This document shows positions 25,030-35,538 of a DNA stretch of 64,000 bases, piece by piece. Source of the stretch: JAKPBU01 sp964425695 (lineage in GTDB: Bacteria; Pseudomonadota; Gammaproteobacteria; Xanthomonadales; Xanthomonadaceae). The position numbers were made by a program, and so were the translations under genes. The notes under the pieces are model-generated. The model saw only the letters and a list, made by a program, of their open reading frames with translations, did not search any database and was not told the origin of the DNA. Positions within the stretch are counted from its first letter, which is position 1, and each line of letters opens with the position of its first letter. The DNA lies in assembly GCA_964425695.1 (NCBI GenBank), contig CAYRNF010000004.1:137573-201572 (forward strand), given 5' to 3'.

Positions 25030-26274
25030 ATGCCCGACAACGCGCAGATCGCCGGCCTGATCGTGGCCCTCGCCATCGGCCTGCTGGTGGGCGTCGAGCG
25101 CGAACGCGGCAAGGGCCGCGGACCCACCCGCGGCGCGGCGGGGCTGCGCACCTTCGCGCTGGTGGCGCTGCTGGGCGCGGTGGCCGAACAGGTCGGCACC
25201 GCCGGCATCGCGGTGGCCGGCGCCTTCGTGGCGCTGGCGGCGCTGGCCGGCTACCGCGCCACGCGCGGCCGCGATCCGGGCCTGACCACGGAAGTCGCGC
25301 TGCTGCTGGTGTTCCTGCTGGGCGTGCTGGCGATGCGCCAGGCGGCGCTGGCCGCCGGCCTCGGTGCGGCCACGGCCCTGCTGCTGGCGGGCAAGTCGCG
25401 GCTGCACCGCTTCGCGCGCGGCGCGCTGAGCGCGCAGGAACTGCACGATGCCCTGCTGCTGGCGGCCGGCGCCGCGATCGTGCTGCCGCTGCTGCCGGAC
25501 CGCGCGGTCGATCCGTGGCAGGCGCTCAATCCGCGCCGGCTGTGGCTGCTGGCGCTGATCATGATGGCGCTCAATGCCGCCGGACACATCGCGCTGCGTG
25601 CGCTGGGCGCGCGCCGCGGCCTGCTGCTGGCGGGGCTGGCCGGCGGGTTCGTGTCCAGCACCGCGACCATCGCGGCCATGGGCGCACGCGCCCGCGCGCA
25701 GCCTGCGCTGCTGCGCGACTGTGCGCGCGCGGCGCTGGTCTCCAACGCCAGCACGGTGGTGCAGCTGGCGCTGGTGACCGGCGCGCTGTCGGCCGCGCTG
25801 CTGCAGGCGCTCGCACTGCCACTGGCCGCGGCCGGGGCGGCGGTGGCGCTGGCCACGCTGGCGTGGGGGCGGCCCGCGGCCGCGCACGATGCGGATGCGG
25901 CCAGCACGGTGGGCGGGCGCCCGTTCGAGCCGCGCCACGTGCTGGCGTTCGTGGCGGTGGTGGCGGCGGTGATGCTGGGCTCGGCGATGCTGCTGGAATG
26001 GCTGGGCGAGGCCGCGTTGCCGTGGACGCTGGCCGCTTCGGGGCTGGCGGACGTGCACGCGGCGGCGGCAACGGCGGCGCAGTTCGTGGCGCAGGGCAGG
26101 GTGCAAGCCGCGCCTGCCGCCACCGCGATGCTCGGGGCGCTGGCGGCCAACTCCACGGTCAAGCTGGTGGTCGCCTTCGCCACCGGCGGCGCGCGGTTCG
26201 GCTGGCGGCTGGTGCCCGGCGTGTTGGCGATGGTGGCGGCGTTCGCGGCGGTGGGCCTGGCGCTTCAGCCCTGA
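25030..26274 (+). CDS. MgtC/SapB-like membrane protein with DUF4010
   Basis: A 414-residue polytopic inner-membrane protein. The N-terminal third matches MgtC/SapB (IGLLVGVERERGKGRGPTRG, GLRTFALVALLG); the rest is a DUF4010-like helical domain (GGFVSSTATIAAMGARAR, NSTVKLVVAFATGG). MgtC relatives affect magnesium starvation and ATP synthase, but the function of the DUF4010 fusion is not established. Its 3' end overlaps the convergent P-type ATPase gene by 10 bp. Confidence 0.85.
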   Translation: MPDNAQIAGLIVALAIGLLVGVERERGKGRGPTRGAAGLRTFALVALLGAVAEQVGTAGIAVAGAFVALAALAGYRATRGRDPGLTTEVALLLVFLLGVLAMRQAALAAGLGAATALLLAGKSRLHRFARGALSAQELHDALLLAAGAAIVLPLLPDRAVDPWQALNPRRLWLLALIMMALNAAGHIALRALGARRGLLLAGLAGGFVSSTATIAAMGARARAQPALLRDCARAALVSNASTVVQLALVTGALSAALLQALALPLAAAGAAVALATLAWGRPAAAHDADAASTVGGRPFEPRHVLAFVAVVAAVMLGSAMLLEWLGEAALPWTLAASGLADVHAAAATAAQFVAQGRVQAAPAATAMLGALAANSTVKLVVAFATGGARFGWRLVPGVLAMVAAFAAVGLALQP

Positions 26275-28817
26275 AGGCGCGCGGCGCGCGCGAGCCCGCG
26301 CAGCAGCACCAGCGCCGCGCCCGGCAGCAGCGCGGCGCCGAGCAGCCACGACAGCGGCGCGCGGGCGAAGCCCAGCCGGTGCGCGGGCACCGGCAGCCAG
26401 GTGACGGCGGCGAGCATGGCCAGCGTCGCCGCCACGACCGCGGCGAAGGCGCGGTTGCGCGGCGCCGCCGGGCCGCGGCCCCGGCGCGCGCCGCGATGCA
26501 GCTGCACCAGCGCCAGGCTGCCGCAGGCCAGCGCGGCGAAGGCCAGCGCCGCCGCCTGCGCGGGCTGCAACCCCGAGTCCAGGGCGCCCACGTAACTGGC
26601 GGCCACCGCGGCGAACACCACGCCACCGTGCAGCACGCTGGCCGCGAACGCGCGCGCATCCATCAGCGGCGCGGCGGCGGCGCGTGGCGGGCGGCGCATC
26701 AGGTCCGCGGCGGGCGGCTCGCGCTCCAGCACGATCGCGCTGGCCGGATCGATGATCAGTTCCATCAGCACCACGTGCAGGGGCAGCAGCACCAGCGGCG
26801 TCCCCAGCAGCAGCGGCAGCAGCGCCAGGCCGGTGATCGGCACGTGCACCGACACGATGTAGCGCGCGGCGCGGCGCAGGTTGTCGTAGATCGCGCGGCC
26901 CATGCGGATCGCGCGCACCACCGACACGAAGTCGTCGTCGAGCAGGACGATCGCCGCCGATTCGCGTGCCACGTCGGTGCCGCGTCCGCCCATCGCCACG
27001 CCGACGTGGGCGGCCGCGAGCGCCGGCGCGTCGTTGACGCCGTCGCCGGTCATCGCCACCACTTCGCCCGCGTCCCTCAGCGCCTGTACCAGCCGCAGCT
27101 TGTGTTCCGGGCGCACGCGCGCGAACACGTCGGTGCGCGCCGCCAACGCCTGCAGCTGCGCGGGATCGAGGCCGTCCAGCGCACTGCCCAGCGCGACGCG
27201 CGCGTCGGGCGCCAGTCCCGCGGCGCGTGCGATGGCGCGCGCAGTGTCGGGATGGTCGCCGGTCAGCATCACCACCCGTACGCCGGCGGCGCGCGCCTCG
27301 GCGATCGCATCCGGCACCTCGGCGCGCACCGGGTCGGCCAGGCCCGCCAGGCCGCGCCAGGCGAACGGCAGCCCTGCCAGCGCCGCGGGTGCGTCCGTGC
27401 CTTGCACGGCAGCCTCGGCCACCGCGAGCACCCGCAGGCCGCTGGCGGCTATCGCCGCAGCGGCCGCCAGCACGGCGGTGCGCGCCTGCGGCGACAGCGC
27501 GCACAGCGTGGCCACGGCCTCGGGCGCGCCCTTGCAGGCGATGCCCACCGCGCCGTCCGGCGCACGCCAGGCATGGGCGTACACCGGCAACGCGGCGCTC
27601 ACCGGGTAGCGGCGCAGGCAGGTGCCCGCCAGCGCGGGCGGCAGCCCGCGCGCGGCGGCATGGAAGGCGCGATCCATCGGATCGTGGCCGTCGGCGTCGC
27701 TGGCCAGGGCCGCGATGCGCAGCAGCGCCTGGCCGGGCGCGGTGGCCGCGGCGTCGGCGAACCCGGCGGCAGCGCCGTCTGGGATCTGCAGCGCGGCCAG
27801 GGCCATCCGGTTCTCGGTCAGGGTGCCGGTCTTGTCCGTGCACAGCACGGTCACCGCGCCCAGCGCCTCGATCGCAGGCGGCTGCCGCACCAGCACCCGC
27901 TGGCGCGCCATCCGCCACGCGCCCAGGGCCAGGAACACCGCCAGCACCACCGGGAACTCCTCGGGGATGTTGGCCATCGCCAGGGTGATGCCGGCCAGCA
28001 GCGCGTCCAGCCAGCCGCCGCGCAGCGCCACGTACAGCGCGGCCACCAGGCAGGACGAGGCGATGCCGGCCGCCGCGAACCACGCCACCAGCCGGCGGAT
28101 CTCGCGCTGCAGCGGCGAAGGCCCGCTGCGCAGCGTGCCCAGGCTGGTGCCGATCCGCCCGATCGCGGTGCGCGCGCCGGTGGCGGCGACCTGCGCGCGC
28201 GCCACGCCGCGCACCACCAGGGTGCCGGCCTGCACGCGGCCGTGCGCGTCGTCCGCGTCCGCGTCCGCGGCCAGCGCCACCGGCACCGATTCGCCGGTGA
28301 GCAGCGAGTTGTCCACGTGCAGGTCGCTGGCCTCCAGCAGGCGCGCATCGGCCGGCACGCGCTCGCCCTCGGCGATGCGCACCACGTCGCCGACCACCAG
28401 CGACGCGGCCGGCAGCCGCTGCAGCACGCCGTCGCGCCAGGCGTTCGCCAGCGGCGCGGCCAGGTCGCGCAGCGCACGCAGGGCGTGTTCGGCGCGCACC
28501 GCCTGGTACAGGGTCAGCGCCACCACCACCAGCACCGACAGCCCCAGCACCGCCGCATCGCGCGCTTCGCCCAGCAGCAGGTACAGGCCGGCCGCGGCGC
28601 ACAACAGCAGCAGCATCGGTTCGCGCAACACGTCGGCGAGCAGCCGTGGCCAGCCGCGGCGGTCGCGCTGCGGCAGCGCGTTGGGCCCGTCGCGCGCCAG
28701 GCGCCGCGCGGCTTCGGCGGACGTCAGCCCGATGGCCTCCGCCGCGGCCGCAGGTTCCGGCAGCCGCCGTGCGCGCGCAGCGGCCGGGTGGCGCTCAGCG
28801 CGCGGTGTAGCCGCCAT
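26265..28817 (-). CDS. P-type cation-transporting ATPase (PEEFP subtype)
   Basis: An 850-residue E1-E2 ATPase. The N-terminal domain is GLTSAEAARRLARDGPNALP (30-49), the actuator motif LTGES at 173-177, the phosphorylated Asp328 in DKTGTLT, and the hinge MTGDGVNDAPALA. Helix M4 has PEEFP in place of the PEGLP of calcium pumps. M6 reads ELIIDPASA, so the transported ion cannot be inferred from SERCA, PMA or MgtA rules. There are no N-terminal metal-binding domains. The start overlaps the upstream SDR gene by 23 bp, implying a shared transcript. Confidence 0.88.
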   Translation of the reverse strand: MAATPRAERHPAAARARRLPEPAAAAEAIGLTSAEAARRLARDGPNALPQRDRRGWPRLLADVLREPMLLLLCAAAGLYLLLGEARDAAVLGLSVLVVVALTLYQAVRAEHALRALRDLAAPLANAWRDGVLQRLPAASLVVGDVVRIAEGERVPADARLLEASDLHVDNSLLTGESVPVALAADADADDAHGRVQAGTLVVRGVARAQVAATGARTAIGRIGTSLGTLRSGPSPLQREIRRLVAWFAAAGIASSCLVAALYVALRGGWLDALLAGITLAMANIPEEFPVVLAVFLALGAWRMARQRVLVRQPPAIEALGAVTVLCTDKTGTLTENRMALAALQIPDGAAAGFADAAATAPGQALLRIAALASDADGHDPMDRAFHAAARGLPPALAGTCLRRYPVSAALPVYAHAWRAPDGAVGIACKGAPEAVATLCALSPQARTAVLAAAAAIAASGLRVLAVAEAAVQGTDAPAALAGLPFAWRGLAGLADPVRAEVPDAIAEARAAGVRVVMLTGDHPDTARAIARAAGLAPDARVALGSALDGLDPAQLQALAARTDVFARVRPEHKLRLVQALRDAGEVVAMTGDGVNDAPALAAAHVGVAMGGRGTDVARESAAIVLLDDDFVSVVRAIRMGRAIYDNLRRAARYIVSVHVPITGLALLPLLLGTPLVLLPLHVVLMELIIDPASAIVLEREPPAADLMRRPPRAAAAPLMDARAFAASVLHGGVVFAAVAASYVGALDSGLQPAQAAALAFAALACGSLALVQLHRGARRGRGPAAPRNRAFAAVVAATLAMLAAVTWLPVPAHRLGFARAPLSWLLGAALLPGAALVLLRGLARAARLQG

Positions 28818-29568
28818 CGATCACCAGCTCGGCGCCGGTGACGAACTTGGCCTCGTCCGAAGCCAGGTAGACCACGCCCCAGGCGATGTCGTCCGTGTCG
28901 CCCATGTGCCCCAGCGGATGCAGGCGCCCCACCTCCTGGCGCGCGGCGTCCAGATCTGTCGCGCCGGTGGCGCGCAGGTGCGCCTCCACCATCGGCGTCC
29001 AGATGTAGCCGGGATGGATCGAATTGACCCGGATCCGGTCGGCGGCGTACAGCAGCGCATCGGTCTTGCTCATCAGCCGCACCGCGCCCTTGGAGGCGTG
29101 GTACGGCGGCACGTCGGCCGCGCCGACCAGGCCGTAGATCGACGACAGGTTGACGATGCTGCCGCCGCCGGCGCGGCGCAGGTGCGCGATGGCGTGCTTG
29201 GTGCAGAAGAACACGCCCTTGACGTTGACCGCCTGCACGCGGTCCCACTCTTCCTCCGTGATCTCGTGCGTGGGTTTGGAGACGCCGGCGATGCCTGCGT
29301 TGTTGACCAGCACGTGCAGCGCGCCGAAGTGGGCCACGGCCGCGTCGATGCCCTGGCGCACCGAGGGTTCGCTGGCGACATCCACGTGCCAGTAGCGCAC
29401 CGGCATGTCGCGCGCCGACAGGTCGTCGGCCAGCGCCCGGCCGATGTCGTCGTGCAGGTCGAACACGGCCACGCGCGCACCCTCGTGCGCCAGGCGCTCG
29501 ACGCAGGCGCGCCCGATGCCCAGCGCGCCGCCGGTGACGATGCAGGTCTTGTGCAGGACTCGGTTCAT
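28795..29568 (-). CDS. Short-chain dehydrogenase/reductase
   Basis: A 257-residue classical SDR: nucleotide-binding VTGGALGIG (11-19), NNAG at 89-92, catalytic Ser142 or 143, Tyr156 and Lys160 (YHASK). Asp37 in VFDLHD after the second strand favours NAD over NADP. The closest general pattern is cyclopentanol- or 3-hydroxyacyl-type dehydrogenases; the substrate is unknown. It heads an SDR-ATPase operon behind the FNR box at 29627. Confidence 0.87.
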   Translation of the reverse strand: MNRVLHKTCIVTGGALGIGRACVERLAHEGARVAVFDLHDDIGRALADDLSARDMPVRYWHVDVASEPSVRQGIDAAVAHFGALHVLVNNAGIAGVSKPTHEITEEEWDRVQAVNVKGVFFCTKHAIAHLRRAGGGSIVNLSSIYGLVGAADVPPYHASKGAVRLMSKTDALLYAADRIRVNSIHPGYIWTPMVEAHLRATGATDLDAARQEVGRLHPLGHMGDTDDIAWGVVYLASDEAKFVTGAELVIDGGYTAR

Positions 29569-29626
29569 GGCGGGGGCTTCGCGGCACGGGGCACGGGCAT
29601 TGGGGCGCGCGGCGCCGGCAGCGGTA

Positions 29627-29640
29627 TTGACCGCGGTCAA
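29627..29640. promoter_or_regulatory. FNR/ANR-type box, SDR operon
   Basis: TTGACCGCGGTCAA, a perfect 14-bp palindrome with the TTGAC variant half-site, centred 66 nt before the SDR start. Confidence 0.8.
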
Positions 29641-29671
29641 CCGCGCGGCGGCGCGCGCGGGCGCAAGGCGG

Positions 29672-30871
29672 TCACGGACCGCGCACGCGCAGCCCGTCGC
29701 GCACGTCGTCGCCGGGGTACAGCACCACGCGCTCGCCCTCGCGCAGGCCCGACGCCACCGCGGCGGCGTCCTCGCCGAACGGGCCGGGCAGCACATGGCG
29801 CAGCCGCGCGCGGCCGCCTTCGATCGCGTACACCGCCCAGTGCGGCCCGTCGCGGAACAGCGCGGCGGTCGGCACCTGGAGCGCGTCGGGCGTGCGCCAG
29901 ACCTCGAAGTCGGCTTCGAGCCGGTAGCCGTCGCCCAGGCGCGCGCGCGCCGCCGGCGGGTCCACCAGGTCGATCACCGCCAGCGTGCGCTGCTCCTCCA
30001 CGCCCAGCGCCGACACCTTGGTGAAGCCGCCCGGCTCGATCACCCGCACCCGGCCGCGCAGCGTTGCGTCGCCGCCCCAGCGCGTGAGGCGCACCGCTGT
30101 CCCGGGCGCGATGCGCACCGCGTCGGCGGTGAGGATCTCGGCCACCACCTCGATCGCGCGCGGATCGCCCAGCTCCAGCAGCGGCTGCCCGGCCTGGACC
30201 GGTGCCGCGCTTTCCACCAGTCGGCGCAGCACCCGGCCTTCGACAGGCGACGGCAGCGCCAGCGCGGTGCCCGTGCGCGAGGCGCCCTGCAGCGCCAGCA
30301 CCGCACGCGCGGCGCGTTGTTCGATGCGCGCCGCCTCGCGCTGCGCGGCGGCGCTGCGCAGCGCCGCGGCATCCACGCGCGCCTGCATGCGCAACGTGTC
30401 CAGGTCGGCTGCGGAGATCAGGCGCCTGCCGGCCAGCGCCTGGCCGCGGCGCAGCTGCGCGTCGCTGCGCGCGCGCTGCACGTCGGCAGCCTCCACCGCG
30501 GCCGCCGCGGCACGCTCGGCCTGCGCGGCCCTGCGCAGCCGGGCCAGCGCATCGGCACGCTGCGCCGCGTCGAGCACGGCCGCCGGCGCAGGCCACAGCG
30601 TGGCCACCGTCTGCCCGGCGGCGACGCGGTCGCCGGGACGCAGCGCGATGCGATCCACCGCGCCAGAAAGCGGCGCGCTGACCAGCCAGCGGTCGCGCAC
30701 CCGGGTGCGTGCCTCCTCGCTGAAGCCCACGCGCAGCGCGCCGCGCACCACCGGCGCGGTTTCCACGCTGCGCGCACGCGGCCAGAAACCCCACGCCGCG
30801 ATCGCGACGGCCAGCGCGAGCAGCACCCAGAACAGCGGCCGTCGCGGATGCAGGCGCGGGGCGGCGTCCAT
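29672..30871 (-). CDS. HlyD/MacA-type periplasmic adaptor of an ABC exporter
   Basis: 399 residues: a signal anchor (about 12-32, ending GFWPRAR), a barrel-sandwich half (APLSGAVDRIALRPGDRVAAGQ), an Ala/Arg-rich coiled-coil hairpin (about 95-190), the second lipoyl half (LPSPVEGRVLRRLV) and beta-barrel domains. Such adaptors bridge an inner-membrane exporter and the outer membrane. The start overlaps the stop of a 55-codon gene (TGATG), and the ABC permease and ATPase lie upstream in the same direction. Confidence 0.87.
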   Translation of the reverse strand: MDAAPRLHPRRPLFWVLLALAVAIAAWGFWPRARSVETAPVVRGALRVGFSEEARTRVRDRWLVSAPLSGAVDRIALRPGDRVAAGQTVATLWPAPAAVLDAAQRADALARLRRAAQAERAAAAAVEAADVQRARSDAQLRRGQALAGRRLISAADLDTLRMQARVDAAALRSAAAQREAARIEQRAARAVLALQGASRTGTALALPSPVEGRVLRRLVESAAPVQAGQPLLELGDPRAIEVVAEILTADAVRIAPGTAVRLTRWGGDATLRGRVRVIEPGGFTKVSALGVEEQRTLAVIDLVDPPAARARLGDGYRLEADFEVWRTPDALQVPTAALFRDGPHWAVYAIEGGRARLRHVLPGPFGEDAAAVASGLREGERVVLYPGDDVRDGLRVRGP

Positions 30872-31038
30872 CACGGCGCGGACGGGCGGCCCACGTGCGT
30901 CGCGGTTGCGGCGGGCGGGCTGGCCGCGGCCAGCGCGTGCGGCCACAGCGCCCAGACGGTCAGCGCGACCAGGCTGGCCAGCAGCAGCCAGAACCAGGGG
31001 CCGCGCGGATGCAGGCGATGGCGTCGTGTCATGTCCAT
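30871..31038 (-). CDS. 55-residue membrane microprotein similar to the adaptor N-terminus
   Basis: A short gene between the permease and the adaptor: starts 9 bp after the permease stop and ends overlapping the adaptor start. Residues 8-34 (RLHPRGPWFWLLLASLVA and on to ALWPHA) closely resemble adaptor residues 6-33 (RLHPRRPLFWVLLALAVA). It looks like a partial duplication of the adaptor signal anchor, followed by a different Ala/Pro/Thr tail. Codon use is as in its neighbours. It may be a small accessory subunit or a decaying duplicate. Confidence 0.65.
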   Translation of the reverse strand: MDMTRRHRLHPRGPWFWLLLASLVALTVWALWPHALAAASPPAATATHVGRPSAP

Positions 31039-31046
31039 TCTCCTCG

Positions 31047-33406
31047 TCAGTCGCGTGCCTTGAGCACGCCGATCAGGTCCAGCCGCCGCACGCGCCGGCG
31101 CACCAGCAGCGCCGAGCCCGCCGCGGCGGCCAACGTGGTGAGGCCCGCGATCGCATAGGTCACCGGGCTCACGTAATGCGGCACGCGGAACAGGTCGGAG
31201 TCGAAGGCCAGCACCATCAGCGCGATCAGCGCATGGCCCAGCGCATAGCCCAGCGGCAGCGCCAGCGCGGCGAGCAGTGCCAGCTCGCCCAGCAGCAGGT
31301 ACACGACCTCCGCGCGCGAGAAGCCCAGGACGCGCAGGCTGGCAAGGTCGCGCGAACGCTCCGACAGCGCCACGCGCGCGCTGCTGTACACCACCCCGGC
31401 GGTGATCACCGCGCCGAACGCGGTGGCGATCAAGGTGAACACCAGCATCATGCGCGCCATCGAATCGTAGAAGCTGCGGATCGCGACCTGGCGCTGCTCG
31501 ACCGCCGCCACCTGCGGCCGCCGCTGCAGCTGCGCCAGCAGCGGCCCCAGCGCGCGCGCGTCCACCTGCAGCACCGCCGCCGACAGCCGCTCGCCTTCGC
31601 CGGCAAGCCGGTTGAGCGCATCCAGCGGCAGATAGGCCTGCGCGCCGAACGGCTCGCCGACCAGGCCCTGCAGCCGCAGCGCCACGGTGCGGCGGTGGCC
31701 CTCCAGCAGCCGGAACTCGAGCACGTCGCCCGGGCGCGCGCCCAGCGTGCGCGCCAGCCGATCGGTGACGATCACCCCGCTCGCCGGCGGCTCGATCGGG
31801 CGCAGCCGCGCGTCCAGCGCGCGCCGCAACCGCGCGCCGGGCGCCAGGCCCACCAGCACGCTGCGCTGGCGGGCCGCGCGGTAGCGCACTTCCACCGGCA
31901 CCACCCGCTGCGGCTCCAGCGCCAGCACGCCGGGCAGTGCGGCCAGTTCGCGCAGCGCGCGCCGCGATACGGGCTCCACGAACACCGCTTCCACGTCGTG
32001 CCGGCTGGCCAACCGGTACTGCTGGTCGATCATCAGCCCCACCGCATCGGTGTGGAACCGGCCGAGCATCATCACCGCGGTGCCCAGAGACAGCCCCAGG
32101 CAGGTCAGCGCGGTGCGCAGCGGCCGCCGCAGCAGGCTGCGCGCGATCAGCCGGTGCGGCGCGCGCAGCCGCCGGAACGCGGCGTGGCGGTCCAGGCGCC
32201 GCGCATCGCCGGCCCCCGGCGCCTCCACCCGCATCGCTTCGGCCGGCGCCAGCCGCACCGCACGCCGTACCGGCAACAGCGCGCCCACCAGCGCACTGCC
32301 CAGGCTGAGCGCCACCGCCAGCGCCACCACCCGCCCCGGCAGCGCGAAGTCCAGGAATGGCAGGCGATAGAACTCCCGGTACAGCCCGGCCAGCAGCGAA
32401 CCCAGCCACGCACCGAGCGCGAGGCCGCCCACCGCACCCGCGCCGCCGGTGGCCAGCGCATAGCCGGCGTAGTGGCGCGCGATCTCGCCATCGCGGTAAC
32501 CGAAGGCCTTCAGCGTGCCGATCTGTTCGCGCTGGCCCGCCACCACCCGCCCCAGCACCACGTAAAGCACGAACGCCGCCACGCCCAGGAACACGGTCGG
32601 GAACAGCTGCGCCATCACCGTGAGCTGGTGGAACTCCTCCTCCAGGTAACGGTGCGAGAGCTGTTCGGTGCGGGCGATGGCGCCGCTGCCGCCATAGCGC
32701 AGCAGCACACGGTCCACCGCGGCGATGACCGGCTCCGCGTGCGCACCCGCCTGCAGGCGCAGTGACGCCGCGTTGAACGCATCGCGCAGGTCCGCGGCCG
32801 ACTCCAGCGCCGGCCGCGGCAGCCATGCGATCGCGAAGCGCAGCGGGTCGGGGAACATGGACTGCGGCGGCAGCTGCGCCACGGCGTCGGGCGCGCCGGC
32901 GATGCCGACGATGCGGAACACGCTGCGCCGCCCGTGCAGCGTCAGCGTGATGCGGCTTCCGGCGCGCAGCCCGTGCGCCTGCGCGAAGGCGTCGCTGATC
33001 GCCAGCGTGTCGCGCTCGCCGCCGGCCGGGGCGCGCCCCGACAGCACGCGCATCCGGTCCAGCCGCGCCACGCCGCTTTCCGGGATGCTCACGGCCTGCA
33101 CCTGGATCGGATCGTCGAACCCGGCCAGCGCGCCGCGGCCGTAGGCGACCACCCGCGTGTCCACCGCGGCCACCCCCGGGATGGCGCGCAGGCGCGCGGC
33201 CACCGCCTCCGGCGCGCGCTTGAGGCTGGCGAACACGTCCGCGAACGCCTGCTCGCGGTAGTAGCGGTCGCGGCTGTCGCGCAGCGACTGCAGCGTGACC
33301 AGCGACATCACCAGCATCGCCACGCCCACCGCATCCACCAGCGCTACCGCCAGCAGCTGGCCGCGCAGCGTCCACAGTTCGCGCCGACGCTTGCGGGCCA
33401 GTACGT

Positions 33407-33410
<4 letters not shown>
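31047..33410 (-). CDS. ABC exporter permease with two FtsX domains
   Basis: 787 residues. An N-terminal membrane helix (about 17-40) precedes a large periplasmic MacB-PCD-like domain, three helices with GRVVAGQREQIGTLKAFGY (about 275-390), a second periplasmic part starting after LRTALTCLGLSLGTAV, and three C-terminal helices with the typical LASLRVLGFSRAEV coupling segment. The layout is that of the LolC/DevC/MacB exporter superfamily with a duplicated FtsX unit. The GTG start overlaps the ATPase stop (GTGA). The cargo is unknown: lipid, peptide or lipoprotein are options. Confidence 0.87.
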
Positions 33411-34150
<740 letters not shown>

Positions 34151-34307
34151 GGCGCGACGGCCCGCCCGCTGCAGTGGCGACGCGCGCGCAGCGCCGCGCG
34201 TCCCACCACGGGCGGAACGGTGCTGCGGCGGGAACCGGGGCAGGCGGGCATCGTGGGCGACGGCAGCGGACGTGGCGCCACGGTAGGCAAGTCCGGTCGC
34301 GCCCGGG

Positions 34308-34321
34308 TTGACCTGGATCAG
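34308..34321. promoter_or_regulatory. FNR/ANR-type box, ABC/Hsp20 divergent region (distal)
   Basis: TTGACCTGGATCAG, one mismatch in the last half-site base. Its centre is 165 nt from the ABC ATPase start and 113 nt from hsp20. It is identical to the cyd box except for the last base. Confidence 0.65.
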
Positions 34322-34344
34322 GCCGTGCGCGATCGCGGGCGTCC

Positions 34345-34358
34345 TTGATCGCAGTCAA
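34345..34358. promoter_or_regulatory. FNR/ANR-type box, hsp20 operon
   Basis: TTGATCGCAGTCAA, centred 76 nt before the hsp20 ATG. With the distal box it forms a pair 37 bp apart centre to centre, in the 276-bp gap between the divergent ABC and Hsp20 operons. Nothing else is seen in this gap. Confidence 0.75.
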
Positions 34359-34426
34359 TACGCGCGGCCCGCCGCCGCGCACGCTGGCACTGCTCGCAAG
34401 AGCCCCCGCCATGCAAGGAGTCCGCC

Positions 34427-34873
34427 ATGTCCATGCTCACCCGATTCAATCCGTTCCGTGCCCAGACACGGTTCGACCCGATCACCGACTTCGACGAGCT
34501 GGTCCGCGGCCTGGCCCTGCGCCCGCTGATGCGCGACCTGGACACGGCTGCCGCGGAAATGCGCATGGACGTGCAGGAAGACGACAAGGCCTTCCTCGTG
34601 AGCCTGGACATCCCGGGTGCGAACAAGGACGACATCGACGTCACCGTCGAAGGCAACCAGGTGACCGTGCAGGCCGAGGTCAAGTCGGAACAGGCGCACC
34701 ACGACAGCAAGCACCTGTACACCGAGCGCTACGCCGGGCGCAGCTTCCGCAGCTTCGTGCTGCCGCAGGACGTCGACCGCGAGCGTTGCGACGCGCAGTA
34801 CGAGAACGGCGTGCTGATGCTGACCCTGCCCAAGAAGGCCGGCAGCCAGCCCAGGCGCCTGGCGATCCAGTGA
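34427..34873 (+). CDS. Hsp20/alpha-crystallin small heat-shock protein
   Basis: 148 residues with an alpha-crystallin domain from about residue 45: RMDVQEDDKAFLVSLDIPG, the conserved YERYAGRSFRSF-like segment, and the C-terminal YENGVLMLTLPKK. A C-terminal LAI motif can act as the I-x-I-type oligomerisation tail. It is an ATP-independent holdase for unfolding proteins. AAGGAG lies eight bases before the ATG. No sigma-32 or ROSE-like element is evident; the FNR-type boxes suggest oxygen rather than heat control. Confidence 0.92.
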   Translation: MSMLTRFNPFRAQTRFDPITDFDELVRGLALRPLMRDLDTAAAEMRMDVQEDDKAFLVSLDIPGANKDDIDVTVEGNQVTVQAEVKSEQAHHDSKHLYTERYAGRSFRSFVLPQDVDRERCDAQYENGVLMLTLPKKAGSQPRRLAIQ

Positions 34874-34905
34874 CGCGTGGCCAACGCACATCGAAGGAGA
34901 GCGTC

Positions 34906-35538
34906 ATGATCAGGTTCCCCTACGGCCTGGCCTGCCTGCTGCTGGTGTGTTCGGTCCAGGCCGCGGCCCAGGATCCGGCCCAGGACCCGGCCCCGCGCAC
35001 TGCGCAGCAGGGCGAGCCGGCTGCTGCCACGCCGGGGCCCACGCGCGAGGACACCGCGCAGTGGGAAAAGGCGCAGCGCGAGCAGATGCGGCGCGAAGTG
35101 GACGAAGCCACGCGCGAGATCGGCGCCTACAGCACCGCGCGGCGTGTCGATGCCCAGGTGCGCGCACGCAAGGCGATGGACCAGATGGATGCGCGCCTGC
35201 AGCGCCTGCGCACGCAGTGGTCGCGCGAAGCGCAGCGCATCCGCGCCGAGGCGAAGGCCGAGCGCGAACGCCGCGACGCGCAGCTGCGCGAACAGCGCGA
35301 GCGCGTGCAGGCGCGCTATCGCGCGCTGGAAGCCAGCAACGCGGCCGCGTGGGACCAGGCCAGGAAGCGGTTCCTGCAGGCTTACCGCGAACTGGCCGCC
35401 ACCGTGTCGGCGAGCCTCGGCCCGGGCCGAGGCACCGACAAGGCGCAGCCGCCCGCGAAGCCGCGCGACCGGCCGGCCAAGAAGCCCGACACGCAGGACC
35501 GGAAGGACGGCCAACGGCAGGAGCCGGCACGGCCGTGA
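34906..35538 (+). CDS. Secreted coiled-coil protein, unknown function
   Basis: 210 residues. A signal peptide ends around QAAAQ, a Pro/Ala/Asp linker follows, then a long Arg/Glu/Gln/Ala-rich coiled coil (about 55-165) and a basic Lys/Pro/Arg/Asp tail. ATG 34906 is chosen for GAAGGAG upstream and the signal peptide. Not a recognised family. It lies between hsp20 (32 bp before) and the DedA-like gene, whose GTG overlaps its stop, so it belongs to the same FNR-type operon. Confidence 0.72.
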   Translation: MIRFPYGLACLLLVCSVQAAAQDPAQDPAPRTAQQGEPAAATPGPTREDTAQWEKAQREQMRREVDEATREIGAYSTARRVDAQVRARKAMDQMDARLQRLRTQWSREAQRIRAEAKAERERRDAQLREQRERVQARYRALEASNAAAWDQARKRFLQAYRELAATVSASLGPGRGTDKAQPPAKPRDRPAKKPDTQDRKDGQRQEPARP

